Notes under the pieces: model-generated
What the model was told of the DNA's origin: nothing
What the model saw: only the letters and a program-made list of their open reading frames with translations
The model's database searches: none
Shown here: positions 1-8,945 of the stretch, in pieces
Numbering within the stretch: position 1 is the stretch's first letter
Layout: each line of letters begins with the position of its first letter
NCBI RefSeq assembly: GCF_916715725.1
Contig: NZ_CAKAPD010000009.1
Span: forward strand, 20,479-84,478
From: an uncultured Rothia sp.
Lineage (GTDB): Bacteria; Actinomycetota; Actinomycetes; Actinomycetales; Micrococcaceae
Direction of reading: 5' to 3'
DNA length: 64,000 nt
Translations under genes and position numbers: made by a program

Positions 1-801
1 CCCGACTACGTGTCGGTCACCTACGCCGGTGACGCTAAGCGCCGCCAGAAGACCCTGGCGCTGCTCGACCACCTGGTACATGAAACCTCCCTCACCCCGC
101 TGGCTCACCTGATTTGTGCAGGCCACTCGGTGCACGAGCTGGAGCGCGCAGTCCGCCTAATTCTGGGTCTGGGAGTGCGCGGATTCCTGGCTCTTCGCGG
201 TGATATTCAGGAAGGTCAGGTTTCTGAACTTCCTTTCGCCCGCTACCTGGTGGAGCTGATTCGCCGCGTGGAGCGTGAAGATTTCGCTCACCTGGCTGCT
301 GGCAAGGTGTCGATCGGTGTGGCGGCGTACCCGCAGAAGCACCCCGAGTCGGCATCCCTGCTGCAGGATATTGAGATTCTGCTGTCCAAGCAGCGTGCCG
401 GCGCGGATTTCGCGATTACTCAGGTGTTCTTTGAGGATGAGCGCTACAGCGCCCTGGTCGATTCGGCGCACCTGGCAGGTGTGGATATTCCGATTATTCC
501 GGGCATCATGCCGGTAACCTCGCTGAAGCGGTTGCAGAATCTCTGCCAGATGGCGGGCATGGAAGTCCCGACGGACCTCGCCTACGCCCTAGAGACGGCG
601 ACCAGCAACGCAGAGTTGCACCGCATCGGTGTTGAGTACGCGTTGAACCAGTGCCGCACCGTGATGGACGCGGGCGCGCCGGGTCTGCACTTCTTCACCT
701 TCAACGAGCATGCGGCGGTTCTGGACGTTCTGGATCAGCTGGATTTGCCGCGGTACAGTAACCGTTTCTCTCAGTCGCTGAGCGAACTGGAATACGTCTA
801 A
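1..801 (+). CDS. metF: Methylenetetrahydrofolate reductase, 5'-truncated by window edge
   Basis: Reduces 5,10-methylene-THF to 5-methyl-THF with a flavin cofactor, supplying the methyl donor used by MetE. The reading frame is open from base 1, so the N-terminus lies outside the window; about 266 codons remain. Visible family signatures are the early PDYVSVTYAG strand, the folate-binding ALRGD loop near residue 70, the GADFAITQVFF strand, and IPGIMPVTSLKRL. These are in the order expected of the MTHFR TIM barrel. It lies 164 bases upstream of metE on the same strand, a usual pairing for methionine synthesis. The GTG at base 10 is internal to the family alignment and is not taken as the start. 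Confidence 0.93.
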   Translation, partial: PDYVSVTYAGDAKRRQKTLALLDHLVHETSLTPLAHLICAGHSVHELERAVRLILGLGVRGFLALRGDIQEGQVSELPFARYLVELIRRVEREDFAHLAAGKVSIGVAAYPQKHPESASLLQDIEILLSKQRAGADFAITQVFFEDERYSALVDSAHLAGVDIPIIPGIMPVTSLKRLQNLCQMAGMEVPTDLAYALETATSNAELHRIGVEYALNQCRTVMDAGAPGLHFFTFNEHAAVLDVLDQLDLPRYSNRFSQSLSELEYV

Positions 802-965
802 ACACCCCCCACCTCAACCCATAACGCTCCTTGTCGGATGCGTTTCCACTTTCTCCCCCACAAATATTCCGGGAGTTGTTGAGTCCTCCGTTTCACCACC
901 CACAGTCGGGTGGTAAAACGCCGGAACCGACTCCCACATCTATCTCCAGTAAAGGAATAACTATT
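802..965 (+). promoter_or_regulatory. metF-metE spacer with small hairpin
   Basis: The 164-base spacer holds one short perfect hairpin, ACCACCC (895-901) paired with GGGTGGT (908-914), 51 bases before the metE start. A clear ribosome site, AAAGGAA, lies just before ATG 966. I see no cobalamin or SAM riboswitch core here. Whether metE has its own promoter or is read through from metF cannot be decided from sequence. Confidence 0.35.
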
Positions 966-3293
966 ATGTCGAACACCGCATTCCCCGCCGCAACCATTGT
1001 TGGCTACCCCCGCGTGGGCCGCTTCCGCGAGCTGAAGAAGGCTCAGGAGGCTTTCTGGAAGGGCAAGGCAACCCTGCAGGAGCTGCAGGACACCGCCGCT
1101 GACGTGCAGCGCACCTACTTCGAGCGCGTGACCGCCGCCGGTCTGAAGGCTGACAACTACTCGATTCCGGCAACCTTCTCCTACTACGATCAGGTGCTTG
1201 ATGTGGTTCGCCTGTTCACCCTGGTTCCCGAGCGTCTGGCTGAGGCTAAGGATGCACGCGGTCTGCTGGATCTGCCCGGCTACTTCGCACTGGCGCGCGG
1301 TACCGAGACCCTGCCTCCTCTGGAGATGACTAAGTGGTTCGACACCAACTACCACTACCTGGTGCCCGAGATTGGTGCCGGTACCGAGATTAAGCTGAAC
1401 CTTGAGGCTATTGACGAGCAGCTTGAGGTCGCAAAGCAGGCTGGCGTGAAGGTTCGCCCGCAGATTGTTGGCCCGCTGACCCTGCTGCTGGGCGCTAAGG
1501 CTGAGCAGGGTTCCGCTGAGGACTTCTCCCCCGTTGACCGTCTGGATGAGTTCGTTGCCGCGTACGCTCAGGTGCTGGAGCAGCTGGCTGAGCGCGGTGT
1601 TGAGTGGGTTCAGCTGGACGAGCCGGGCCTGACCGTGGACCGTGCCGACAACGCAAAGGTTGCACAGCTTGCCGAGCGCACCTACCGCGCCCTGGCTGCC
1701 GGCGAGAAGCGCCCGCAGATTCTGGTGACCAGCCCCTACGGTTCCCTGCGTGAGAACCTGCCGGCGCTACTGGGTACCGGCATTGAGGCTCTGCATCTTG
1801 ACCTGGTGCACGGCGTGTACTCGAAGGCTGAGCTGGAGTCTGTTTCTGCCGCGGGTGTGCACCTGGTTGCCGGTGTTGTGAACGGCCGCAACGTGTGGCG
1901 TGCTGATGTTCGCGCCGCCCTGAAGACCCTGGAGGCGCTGCCCGGCGCATCCGAGGGTGCCGTGTCTGTGGCTTCCTCAACTTCCCTGCAGCACGTGCCG
2001 CACGACCTGGCTCTGGAAGACCCCGCCGAGGTTCCCGTGGACGGCCTGGCGTTCGCTGACCAGAAGGTCGCTGAGATTGCTCTGCTGGCTCGCGGCCTGG
2101 CTGAGGGTGAGGCGGCTGTTGAGCCGGAGCTGAAGGCTGCCGATGAGGCGCTGGCTCGCTTCGCCGCTGACCCGCGCAAGCACAACGACGAGATTCGTGC
2201 CCGCGCCGCAGCTGTGACTCCCGAGGACTTTGACCGCCCGACTATTGACGTTCGCCGCGAGGCTCAGGCTGACCTGAACCTGCCGAAGCTGCCGACCACC
2301 ACCATTGGTTCTTTCCCGCAGACCGCTGAGATTCGCCGCCGCCGTGCGGAGGCTCGTGCGGGCAAGATTTCCGCTGAGGAGCTGAACGGCTTCCTGCGTG
2401 ACGAGATCGCCTCGGTCATCGCACTGCAGGAGGAGCTGGGCCTGGACGTTCTGGTTCACGGTGAGGCTGAGCGTAACGACATGGTTCAGTACTTCGCTGA
2501 GAACTTCGACGGTTTCGCAACCACCCGCCACGGCTGGGTTCAGTCCTACGGTTCGCGTTGCACCCGTCCCTCGATCCTGTTCGGTGACGTGAAGCGTCAC
2601 GGTGAGGGCCTGCGCGGTGAGGCATTCACCGTTCCGTGGAGCTCCCACGCACAGTCGCTGAGCGACAAGCCGGTCAAGGGCATGCTCACCGGCCCGGTGA
2701 CGATTCTGGCGTGGTCCTTCGTGCGTGACGACCAGCCGCGTCGCGAGACCGCTAACCAGGTGGCTCTGGCTCTTGCCGACGAGATTGCCGACCTGGAGCA
2801 GGCGGGCATCCGCATCATTCAGGTGGACGAGCCGGCTCTGCGCGAGCTGCTGCCCCTGCGCCGCGATGAGCAGCCGCAGTACCTGGACTGGTCGGTGAAT
2901 TCCTTCCGCCTGGCAACCAGCGCGGTGGAGGATTCCACTCAGATTCACACCCACCTGTGCTACTCGGAGTTCAACGAGATTATCGACTCGATTAACGCTC
3001 TGAACGCTGATGTGACCAGCATTGAGGCGGCTCGTTCGCACATGGAGCTGCTGGCTGATATTCCGGAGAGCTTCGTTTCCGGTCTGGGCCCGGGCGTGTG
3101 GGACATCCACTCCCCGCGTGTTCCTTCTCAGGAGGAGATTGAGTCCCTGCTGAAGGCTGCAATTGGCTACGGCACCATTGCTGACCTGTGGGTGAACCCG
3201 GACTGTGGTCTGAAGACTCGTGATTACGAGGAGACCAAGCAGTCTCTGCGTCACCTGGTGGATGCCACCAAGGCGATCCGCGCGTCCCTCTAG
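966..3293 (+). CDS. metE: Cobalamin-independent methionine synthase
   Basis: Transfers the methyl group of 5-methyl-THF-polyglutamate to homocysteine in the cytoplasm, the last step of methionine synthesis. The product is 775 residues, the usual MetE length (about 760). It starts MSNTAFPAATIVGYPRVGR, the conserved N-terminal strand; ATG 966 follows an AAAGGAA ribosome site. The longer in-frame extension from 831 is not family-like. The C-terminal barrel carries the zinc and homocysteine site: His663 and Cys665 in HTHLCYSEF, Glu687 in SIEAARS, and Cys747 in NPDCGLKTR. These match H641/C643/E665/C726 of the E. coli enzyme. The gene lies after metF, so the two consecutive steps are encoded together. 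It is followed by a strong terminator. Confidence 0.97.
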   Translation: MSNTAFPAATIVGYPRVGRFRELKKAQEAFWKGKATLQELQDTAADVQRTYFERVTAAGLKADNYSIPATFSYYDQVLDVVRLFTLVPERLAEAKDARGLLDLPGYFALARGTETLPPLEMTKWFDTNYHYLVPEIGAGTEIKLNLEAIDEQLEVAKQAGVKVRPQIVGPLTLLLGAKAEQGSAEDFSPVDRLDEFVAAYAQVLEQLAERGVEWVQLDEPGLTVDRADNAKVAQLAERTYRALAAGEKRPQILVTSPYGSLRENLPALLGTGIEALHLDLVHGVYSKAELESVSAAGVHLVAGVVNGRNVWRADVRAALKTLEALPGASEGAVSVASSTSLQHVPHDLALEDPAEVPVDGLAFADQKVAEIALLARGLAEGEAAVEPELKAADEALARFAADPRKHNDEIRARAAAVTPEDFDRPTIDVRREAQADLNLPKLPTTTIGSFPQTAEIRRRRAEARAGKISAEELNGFLRDEIASVIALQEELGLDVLVHGEAERNDMVQYFAENFDGFATTRHGWVQSYGSRCTRPSILFGDVKRHGEGLRGEAFTVPWSSHAQSLSDKPVKGMLTGPVTILAWSFVRDDQPRRETANQVALALADEIADLEQAGIRIIQVDEPALRELLPLRRDEQPQYLDWSVNSFRLATSAVEDSTQIHTHLCYSEFNEIIDSINALNADVTSIEAARSHMELLADIPESFVSGLGPGVWDIHSPRVPSQEEIESLLKAAIGYGTIADLWVNPDCGLKTRDYEETKQSLRHLVDATKAIRASL

Positions 3294-3435
3294 GAGGCGC
3301 CTATTGGTTCCGCTGCCTGCTGCGGGTTGACCGGATGATGGTTTGCTCGCGGTAACTTGCGGCAGGTGGCGGTTGTTCGGCTTCGTGCCGGTATGCGTAC
3401 CGACTGTATGCCGAGCTTTTGGGGATAGATAACGG

Positions 3436-3474
3436 GCCCGCCCGCACGGTGCAGAAGAATCCGTGCGGGCGGGC
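3436..3474 (+). terminator. Intrinsic terminator after metE
   Basis: A perfect 14-bp stem, GCCCGCCCGCACGG (3436-3449) with its complement (3461-3474), and an 11-nt loop. Few Ts follow, but an almost identical stem recurs after the next gene (5343-5380), so this looks like the local terminator style. Confidence 0.8.
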
Positions 3475-3540
3475 TTCCCTGTACAGTTTTGGGTTGAGCA
3501 GGTGGGTGCCTGCAGGGTGTTTGTGGGGCACCGATTTGGT

Positions 3541-3834
3541 GGCGTTCAAGTGGTTCTCTTTTTGAACTTAGGGTATAAATAACTCTAAATTTAGTTGTGG
3601 TCTGACCAAAACATGCATTTGCTCAACAAGGAAAGTATTTATATTCATTGCGCTATGCGGGGCAATGTTGCCCAGTAGATAGATGTGCATCACATGAATT
3701 GCACACTTCCCTGCATTTCCGGGATAAAACAAGCATTTATAGAATAATCACTCTAAATATTCGTTCACCCTCGTGAACAATCCAATGAAAATATGCCCAG
3801 TAGATTAGCATTTTTATAAGACCCCACTTATAGA
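3541..3834 (+). promoter_or_regulatory. AT-rich control region of the organophosphate antiporter gene
   Basis: About 290 AT-rich bases, unlike the flanking genes. Three perfect inverted repeats stand out: CATTGC-N10-GCAATG (3646-3667), TGTGCA-N10-TGCACA (3684-3705) and GTTCAC-N4-GTGAAC (3763-3778). The decamer CCCAGTAGAT occurs twice (3671 and near 3797), and ACTCTAAAT occurs twice. TATAAG at 3815-3820 is a plausible -10 box giving a very short leader. The palindromes look like operators; which regulator binds is unknown. The TGTGCA site loosely resembles a CRP/GlxR site but does not match it. Confidence 0.5.
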
Positions 3835-5289
3835 ATGCCAAACATGACTACTACCACTTCATCAAAGAAGAAGAAGGGTTCTGTACCCCGCTGGCTCGCC
3901 ATTCCGGCACCCAAGCCTCAGCTCAGCGAAGCTGAAGTTTCTGCAAAGTACCCGCGCATGCGCCTACAGGTCTTCATGGGTATTTTCATCGGTTACGCGA
4001 CCTTCTACCTGATTCGTAACAACGTCCCGCTGGTCACCCCGATTCTGACCAAGGAACTGGGCTTCAGCAACGCGGCTATTGGCGCGCTGTCTACGGCGCT
4101 GCTGCTGGCTTACGGCTTCAGCAAGTTCTTCACCGCAATGATTTCTGACCGCTCCAATGCGCGTCTCTTCTTGCCGATTGGTCTGGTGCTTTCGGGTGTT
4201 GCAAACATCCTGCTGGCAATGACCGGTTACATGGGTGAAGGCGCGGGTGCGACGGGCTACGCTGCCGCTATCGCCTCCATCATGGCGACCATTATGGTTT
4301 TCAACGGTATCTTCCAGGGCATGGGTTGGCCGCCCTCCGGTCGTGTGCTCGTGAACTGGTTCTCCACCAGCGAGCGCGGCACGAAGGTTTCCTGGTGGAA
4401 CACCGCCCACAACGTTGGTGGTGCGCTGTCCGGTCTGCTGGTTGCGTGGGGCTTCTCCATGTTCGGCAAGACCTGGGAAGTTGCTTTCTGGTTCCCCGCT
4501 GTTATCAGCTTCGTGCTCGCATTTGTGGCGTGGCTGCTGATTCGTGATAACCCCGAGGCGGAGGGCCTGCCCACCGTTGACGTGTACCGCAACGACCCGC
4601 ACAAGGTTGAGTCCACCGCTGAGGATCGTGCGGAGTCCACCTGGACTACCATCCGTAAGCACGTGCTGACCAACTCGACCATGGTGTACCTGGCTCTGGC
4701 GAACGTGTTCGTGTACACCCTGCGTTACGGTGTGCTGGTGTGGGCGCCGAAGTACCTGCACGATGTGCGCCACGCTTCCCTTGAGGGTGGTATTGCGGGC
4801 TTCTCGATTCTGGAGCTTGCCGGTATTGGTGGCACCGTCCTGTGCGGTTACGTTTCTGACCGCATGTTCAAGGGTCGCCGCTCCCCCGCGGGTATCCTGT
4901 TCCTGCTTGCGACCGTTGGCGCGATCCTGCTGTACTGGCTGCCTTCTTCGGATGCACCCCTGTGGATTGCGTACGTTGCATTGGCTCTGATTGGTGGCCT
5001 GATTTACGGCCCGGTCATGCTGATTGGTCTGCAGGCTATTGACCTGTCCCCCTCGCACGTTGCGGGTACCGCTGCGGGCTTCACCGGCCTGTTCGGTTAC
5101 GCACTGGGTGCAACCCTGGCGTCTGCCGGTATCGGCATCATTGTTGACCACTGGGGTTGGGGCACCGCGTTCGTCTTTATGATTGTGTGCTCGGGTCTGG
5201 CTGTGCTGTTCCTGTGGCTGGTCAATGGTGCTGAGAAGCGCATGATGGCTGAGCGTGCACAGAAGCTGGCTGCGAAGGCTCAGGCTTAA
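3835..5289 (+). CDS. Organophosphate:phosphate antiporter (GlpT/UhpT family)
   Basis: A 484-residue major-facilitator protein of the OPA family, which takes up glycerol-3-phosphate or hexose-6-phosphate across the membrane in exchange for phosphate. The first helix holds FYLIRNNVPLVTPIL, and the next stretch holds YGFSKFFTAMISDRSNARLFLPIGLVLSG; both are diagnostic of GlpT/UhpT/UhpC. About 12 membrane helices are visible. The Lys-rich cytoplasmic N-terminus (about 45 residues) is long for the family. ATG 3835 and ATG 3844 are both possible starts, and no strong ribosome site precedes either. No sensor-kinase or glpQ neighbour helps to fix the substrate. The palindromic upstream region suggests tight control. 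Confidence 0.85.
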   Translation: MPNMTTTTSSKKKKGSVPRWLAIPAPKPQLSEAEVSAKYPRMRLQVFMGIFIGYATFYLIRNNVPLVTPILTKELGFSNAAIGALSTALLLAYGFSKFFTAMISDRSNARLFLPIGLVLSGVANILLAMTGYMGEGAGATGYAAAIASIMATIMVFNGIFQGMGWPPSGRVLVNWFSTSERGTKVSWWNTAHNVGGALSGLLVAWGFSMFGKTWEVAFWFPAVISFVLAFVAWLLIRDNPEAEGLPTVDVYRNDPHKVESTAEDRAESTWTTIRKHVLTNSTMVYLALANVFVYTLRYGVLVWAPKYLHDVRHASLEGGIAGFSILELAGIGGTVLCGYVSDRMFKGRRSPAGILFLLATVGAILLYWLPSSDAPLWIAYVALALIGGLIYGPVMLIGLQAIDLSPSHVAGTAAGFTGLFGYALGATLASAGIGIIVDHWGWGTAFVFMIVCSGLAVLFLWLVNGAEKRMMAERAQKLAAKAQA

Positions 5290-5342
5290 GCGAATAGTGC
5301 TTCTTCTTTCCTGAACTAGCGATGGTTCAGAGGGTAGATGTT

Positions 5343-5384
5343 AACCCGCCTGTACGGTTGTGTGACCGTGCGGGCGGGTTTTCT
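5343..5384 (+). terminator. Intrinsic terminator after the antiporter gene
   Basis: A 15-bp stem, AACCCGCCTGTACGG (5343-5357) with CCGTGCGGGCGGGTT (5366-5380; one mismatch or wobble), and a T-run. Its 3' arm shares sequence with the terminator at 3436-3474. Confidence 0.85.
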
Positions 5385-5517
5385 GCATACTGGGAGGGAA
5401 TCCCTGCCTTTTCTGCCGCCTAAAACGCCTCTGAGAAGCACCTGTACCGGTGAGCCAGCATCTGGCGGCACGCCGGGCATCCTGTGGCTTGCGGGCGTAA
5501 GAACATAGAATGGAACC

Positions 5518-7500
5518 ATGACTACTAACTCTGGAATCACTAAAGAATGGGTGGATGAAACCGTCAAGCCGGGCGACGATTTCTTCCGCCACGTCAACGG
5601 CAAGTGGCTTGCTACCCACGAAATCCCGGCGGATCGCCCCAAGGACGGCGGCCTGTACACCCTGCGCGATAACGCAGAGAAGCACGTGCGTGAGCTGGTG
5701 GAGAAGATTGCGAAGGAGCAGCCGGAGTCCCGTATTGGCGCGCTCTACAACTCTTTCATGGATGTTGAGAAGATTGAGGCGGACGGCCTGGAGCCGCTGC
5801 TGAAGGAAATCGCCCCGATTCTGAACTCGGCAACCCCCTCCCACCTTGCTGTGACCTTGGCGCTGCTGTCCCGTGCGGGTCTGCCGCAGCTGTTCGCCTG
5901 GTACACCAGCAACGACCCGAAGGATCCGAAGAACTACACCTTCTTCCTGTACCAGTCGGGTCTGGGTCTGCCGGATGAATCCTACTACCGTGAAGAGAAG
6001 CACGAGGCTGCATGCGCGGCGTACGTTGAGCATATTGCCCGTATGTTCCAGCTGACCGGTCTGGCTGAGGGCTTCGGCCTGACCCCGGAGCAGGCGGCTC
6101 AGCTGGTGTTCACCCACGAGTCGGAACTGGCTCGCCTGCACTGGAACGTCGTGGAGAACCGCGACGCGGAGGCGACCTACAACCCGTACCAGGCGACCGA
6201 GCTGGACGAGAAGTTCCCCGGCTTCCCGTTCTCGCAGTGGCTGCTGGCTCTGGGTGCCGACCCGGAGACTCTGGGCCAGGTTATTGTGGGCCAGCCGTCC
6301 TTCTTTGAGGGTGCGGCTAAGCTGTTCACCTCCATCCCGCTGATGAGCTGGAAGCTGTGGGCTGTGTGGACCGTTCTGCGTTCGCGTGCGCCGTTCATGT
6401 ACGACGAACTGGTTCAGGAAAGCTTCAACTTCTACGGCAAGACCCTTTCCGGCACTCAGCAGATTCGTGAGCGCTGGAAGCGCGGCGTGGGCGCTGTCGA
6501 GAAGGCTCTGGGTGAGGAGATTGGCCAGGAGTACGTGGCCGTGCACTTCCCGCCTTCGCACAAGGAGAAGATGCTGGTTCTGGTCGGCAACCTCCTGGAG
6601 GCGTACCGCGAGTCTATCGAGTCGCTGGACTGGATGACTGAGGCAACCCGTCAGAAGGCGCTGGAGAAGCTGTCGAAGTTCGTCACCAAGATTGGTTACC
6701 CCGATAAGTGGCGTGACTTCTCCGCACTGGAGCTGGTGCCCGGTGACCTGTTTGAGAACCTGCGCCGTACCGGTGCGTTTGATGCTGACTGGCTGATTGC
6801 CCGTAAGGGTCAGCCGGTGGATAAGTCGGAGTGGCTGATGACTCCGCAGACCGTGAACGCGTACTACATGCCGCCGGCGAATGAGATTGTGTTCCCGGCA
6901 GCGATTCTGCAGCCGCCGTACTTCAACCCGGATGCTGATGATGCGGCGAACTACGGCAATATCGGCATGATTATTGGCCACGAAATTGGCCACGGTTTTG
7001 ACGATCAGGGTTCCCGCTATGACGGTGACGGCAAGCTGGAGAGCTGGTGGACTGAGGAGGATTACGCGAAGTTCAAGGAGCGTACCGCAGCACTGGTGGA
7101 GCAGTACAACGCGTACGTTCCGGTGGGTCTGGACCCGAAGTTCCACGTGAACGGTGAGCTGACTCTGGGTGAGAACATTGGTGATTTGTCCGGCATGTCG
7201 ATTGCGTTGAAGGCGTACCGCCTGGCTTTGAAGAAGCAGGGCATTGAGTCGCTGGCTGACGCACCGGTGATTGACGGCATGACTGCTATTCAGCGTTTCT
7301 TCTTCTCGAATGCTCGCGGCTGGTGCACGAAGTCCCGTCCGCAGCACGCTGAGGTGATGATTTCGGTGGATCCGCATTCGCCGGATGAGTTCCGTGTGAA
7401 CGGTGTGGTGCGCAATATTGATGAGTTCTATGAGGCGTTTGGTGTCTCTAAGGGCGATGCACTGTACCTGGCCCCGGAGGAGCGCGTGCGCATCTGGTAG
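5518..7500 (+). CDS. pepO: M13 family zinc metallopeptidase (neprilysin/PepO-like)
   Basis: A 660-residue M13 oligopeptidase. Zinc ligands and catalytic residues are visible: H488-E-I-G-H492 in IIGHEIGHGFDDQG, and E552 with D556 in GENIGDLSG. The C-terminal SVDPHSPDEFRVNGVV block, which binds the substrate carboxylate side, is also typical. There is no signal peptide or N-terminal anchor, so it should act in the cytoplasm on peptides, as lactococcal PepO does, rather than as a surface neprilysin. It stands alone between two terminators. No ribosome site precedes ATG 5518, but TAGAAT (5506-5511) is spaced as a -10 box for a leaderless mRNA; that is inference. Confidence 0.92.
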   Translation: MTTNSGITKEWVDETVKPGDDFFRHVNGKWLATHEIPADRPKDGGLYTLRDNAEKHVRELVEKIAKEQPESRIGALYNSFMDVEKIEADGLEPLLKEIAPILNSATPSHLAVTLALLSRAGLPQLFAWYTSNDPKDPKNYTFFLYQSGLGLPDESYYREEKHEAACAAYVEHIARMFQLTGLAEGFGLTPEQAAQLVFTHESELARLHWNVVENRDAEATYNPYQATELDEKFPGFPFSQWLLALGADPETLGQVIVGQPSFFEGAAKLFTSIPLMSWKLWAVWTVLRSRAPFMYDELVQESFNFYGKTLSGTQQIRERWKRGVGAVEKALGEEIGQEYVAVHFPPSHKEKMLVLVGNLLEAYRESIESLDWMTEATRQKALEKLSKFVTKIGYPDKWRDFSALELVPGDLFENLRRTGAFDADWLIARKGQPVDKSEWLMTPQTVNAYYMPPANEIVFPAAILQPPYFNPDADDAANYGNIGMIIGHEIGHGFDDQGSRYDGDGKLESWWTEEDYAKFKERTAALVEQYNAYVPVGLDPKFHVNGELTLGENIGDLSGMSIALKAYRLALKKQGIESLADAPVIDGMTAIQRFFFSNARGWCTKSRPQHAEVMISVDPHSPDEFRVNGVVRNIDEFYEAFGVSKGDALYLAPEERVRIW

Positions 7501-7538
7501 CATTCCGATAAGGGTATATGCTTTATTGCGTATATAAG

Positions 7539-7583
7539 AAAGGCGCCCGCCTCATGGGTTCATTCCACGGGGCGGGCGCCTTT
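7539..7583. terminator. Bidirectional terminator between convergent genes
   Basis: A 13-bp perfect stem, AAAGGCGCCCGCC (7539-7551) with its complement (7571-7583). It lies between the peptidase gene (+) and the lipoprotein gene (-), with A/T ends serving both directions. Confidence 0.85.
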
Positions 7584-7619
7584 CTGTTGTAGAAGCTACA
7601 CGTTTCTTCGCTGAAGCTT

Positions 7620-8348
7620 TTAGGAAGCAGAAGCCGAGGACGAAGACGAGGGCGAAGAGGAATAAGCACGCATACCGGTCAGCTTCCACGCACCGTTCTC
7701 GTAGACACCGTGCAGGGTGCGCTCCACCTCGTCCTTACGTTCCGATTCAGAGGGAGCTTCCTGCACGCGGTCCTTGCTTGCAATGAACTCGCCGGGATCC
7801 ATGGTCAGGCGAATATTCCAATTGTAGGTGTCGCCCTCACGCTCGGGCTGCGGGGTGAGCATGGTGATGACGACAGACGCATCGTGCATCCAGGCTTCAC
7901 CCTTAATCAGCTTCTCACCGACGGTGCCCTCCTCGGGCTCAATCAGGTTCTTCAGCTCGGACTTGTCGAGTGCACATTCACGCAGGGGTTCGGTCTTACC
8001 GGTGCGCATGTAGTACTCAATGGCTGCACCGAAGAACGCGATGGACTGGTACAGACCCTCTACGCTGTTCTCGTTAGCGACGGCGGGCTTGGTCGGCACG
8101 GGGGCGTTCTTGGACGGCTCGGTGCGGGTTGCGGGCTTGTAGTCGGAAGGCTTGGAGGTGTAACCGTCAAGGGTTGCCGCGCCGGAGTAGTCGCTACGTG
8201 CAGTCTTGGACGCCGACGCGGAAGCAGATGCACTACCGGATGCGTTGCCGCTGGTTGCCTGGGGCTGTGCACCACATGCTGCCAGGAGGGTCGCGCCGCC
8301 GGTTGCTGCGAGCAGGCCGAGGGCGGATCGGCGGGTTACGTTCTTCAT
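7620..8348 (-). CDS. Putative DUF6318-like lipoprotein with Tat-like signal
   Basis: A 242-residue exported protein. The N-terminus has a twin-arginine-type start (VTRRSALGLLAATG) and a lipobox ending LLAAC, so it is probably lipidated and held on the outer face of the membrane. A low-complexity Ser/Ala linker (about residues 35-50) leads to a globular domain with YKPATRTEPSKNAPVPTKP and an amphipathic helix near YYMRTGKTEPLRE. This pattern resembles the actinobacterial DUF6318 family as I remember it. The C-terminus ends in a Ser/Ala run. The function is unknown. It is transcribed towards the peptidase gene and shares a terminator with it. Confidence 0.75.
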   Translation of the reverse strand: MKNVTRRSALGLLAATGGATLLAACGAQPQATSGNASGSASASASASKTARSDYSGAATLDGYTSKPSDYKPATRTEPSKNAPVPTKPAVANENSVEGLYQSIAFFGAAIEYYMRTGKTEPLRECALDKSELKNLIEPEEGTVGEKLIKGEAWMHDASVVITMLTPQPEREGDTYNWNIRLTMDPGEFIASKDRVQEAPSESERKDEVERTLHGVYENGAWKLTGMRAYSSSPSSSSSASAS

Positions 8349-8415
8349 GGGTTCTCTCTATCTGTGGTGTATTTTCCGCACCGCGGTGCGGGTGATGCTT
8401 AGGTAGCATCAAACG

Positions 8416-8452
8416 GGAAGACGACACTACACGGGATGTAGTGCCGTCTTCC
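8416..8452 (-). terminator. Terminator after the Tyr-rich small gene
   Basis: GGAAGACGACACTAC (8416-8430) pairs with GTAGTGCCGTCTTCC (8438-8452) with one mismatch and a 7-nt loop. It lies just past the stop of the 8480-8719 gene. Confidence 0.7.
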
Positions 8453-8479
8453 AGTATATGTTTTTTGGCTTGGGATTCT

Positions 8480-8719
8480 TTAGCCGCCGTAATAGTAGTA
8501 GTAGCTGTAGGAGCTGCCGTAGTAGTCGCTGATGACGATGCGGGTGCGGCGGCCGTAACGGTTGGAGTAGTAGCCGTTGTAGGGGGTGCGGCGCACGGTC
8601 GGGCGGTAGGTGGTTGCCTGTGCGGGGGTGAGCAGCGCGCCGAGGGCGGTTGCTGCGCCTGCGCCTGCGGCGGCGAGTGCTGCACGGCGGGTGAGGCGTA
8701 CGGGCTTCTTGGTGGCCAT
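8480..8719 (-). CDS. 79-residue Tat-exported Tyr/Gly-tailed protein
   Basis: A small secreted protein of unknown function. The first 36 residues form a clear Tat signal: Lys-rich n-region, LTRRAALAAAGAGAATALG, and a TPAQA cleavage site. The mature part is only about 43 residues and very rich in Tyr, Ser, Arg and Gly, ending SYYYYYGG. Arg (RPTVRRTPYNGYY, RYGRRTR) alternates with Tyr. An AAAGGCAATAT-like ribosome region precedes the ATG, and a terminator follows the stop, so it looks like a free-standing gene. It shares the export route with the neighbouring lipoprotein. I recognise no family. The Tat signal implies the short peptide is exported folded or with a cofactor, which is odd for this length. 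Confidence 0.65.
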   Translation of the reverse strand: MATKKPVRLTRRAALAAAGAGAATALGALLTPAQATTYRPTVRRTPYNGYYSNRYGRRTRIVISDYYGSSYSYYYYYGG

Positions 8720-8945
8720 AATATTGCCTTTCGGGGTCGGTGTTTCTGTGAAGTGACAGGTGCGTGTACAGCATGCGGCTGTGCATTAACCATTTCTTAT
8801 TGTAAGCCTCAACGTTAATGTTTTTACATGCAGAGTGCACCTTCTAGTTGAGGCTTAAACCATGCGGGCTAGTCAACGTTTTTCCGGCAGAAAAAAATGC
8901 GGAAATATTGTTTCAAGAAAGCACCGAGCACGGGCTAAATACGGG

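Noticed and set aside
802..965. Cobalamin or SAM riboswitch ahead of metE
   Set aside because: The spacer is too short and has none of the conserved core strings; only one small hairpin is visible.
5341..7503. 720-codon open frame on the - strand opposite the M13 peptidase
   Set aside because: It is antisense to a clear family protein; the sequence is Arg/Leu/His-rich as expected from reading GC-biased codons backwards and has no ribosome site.
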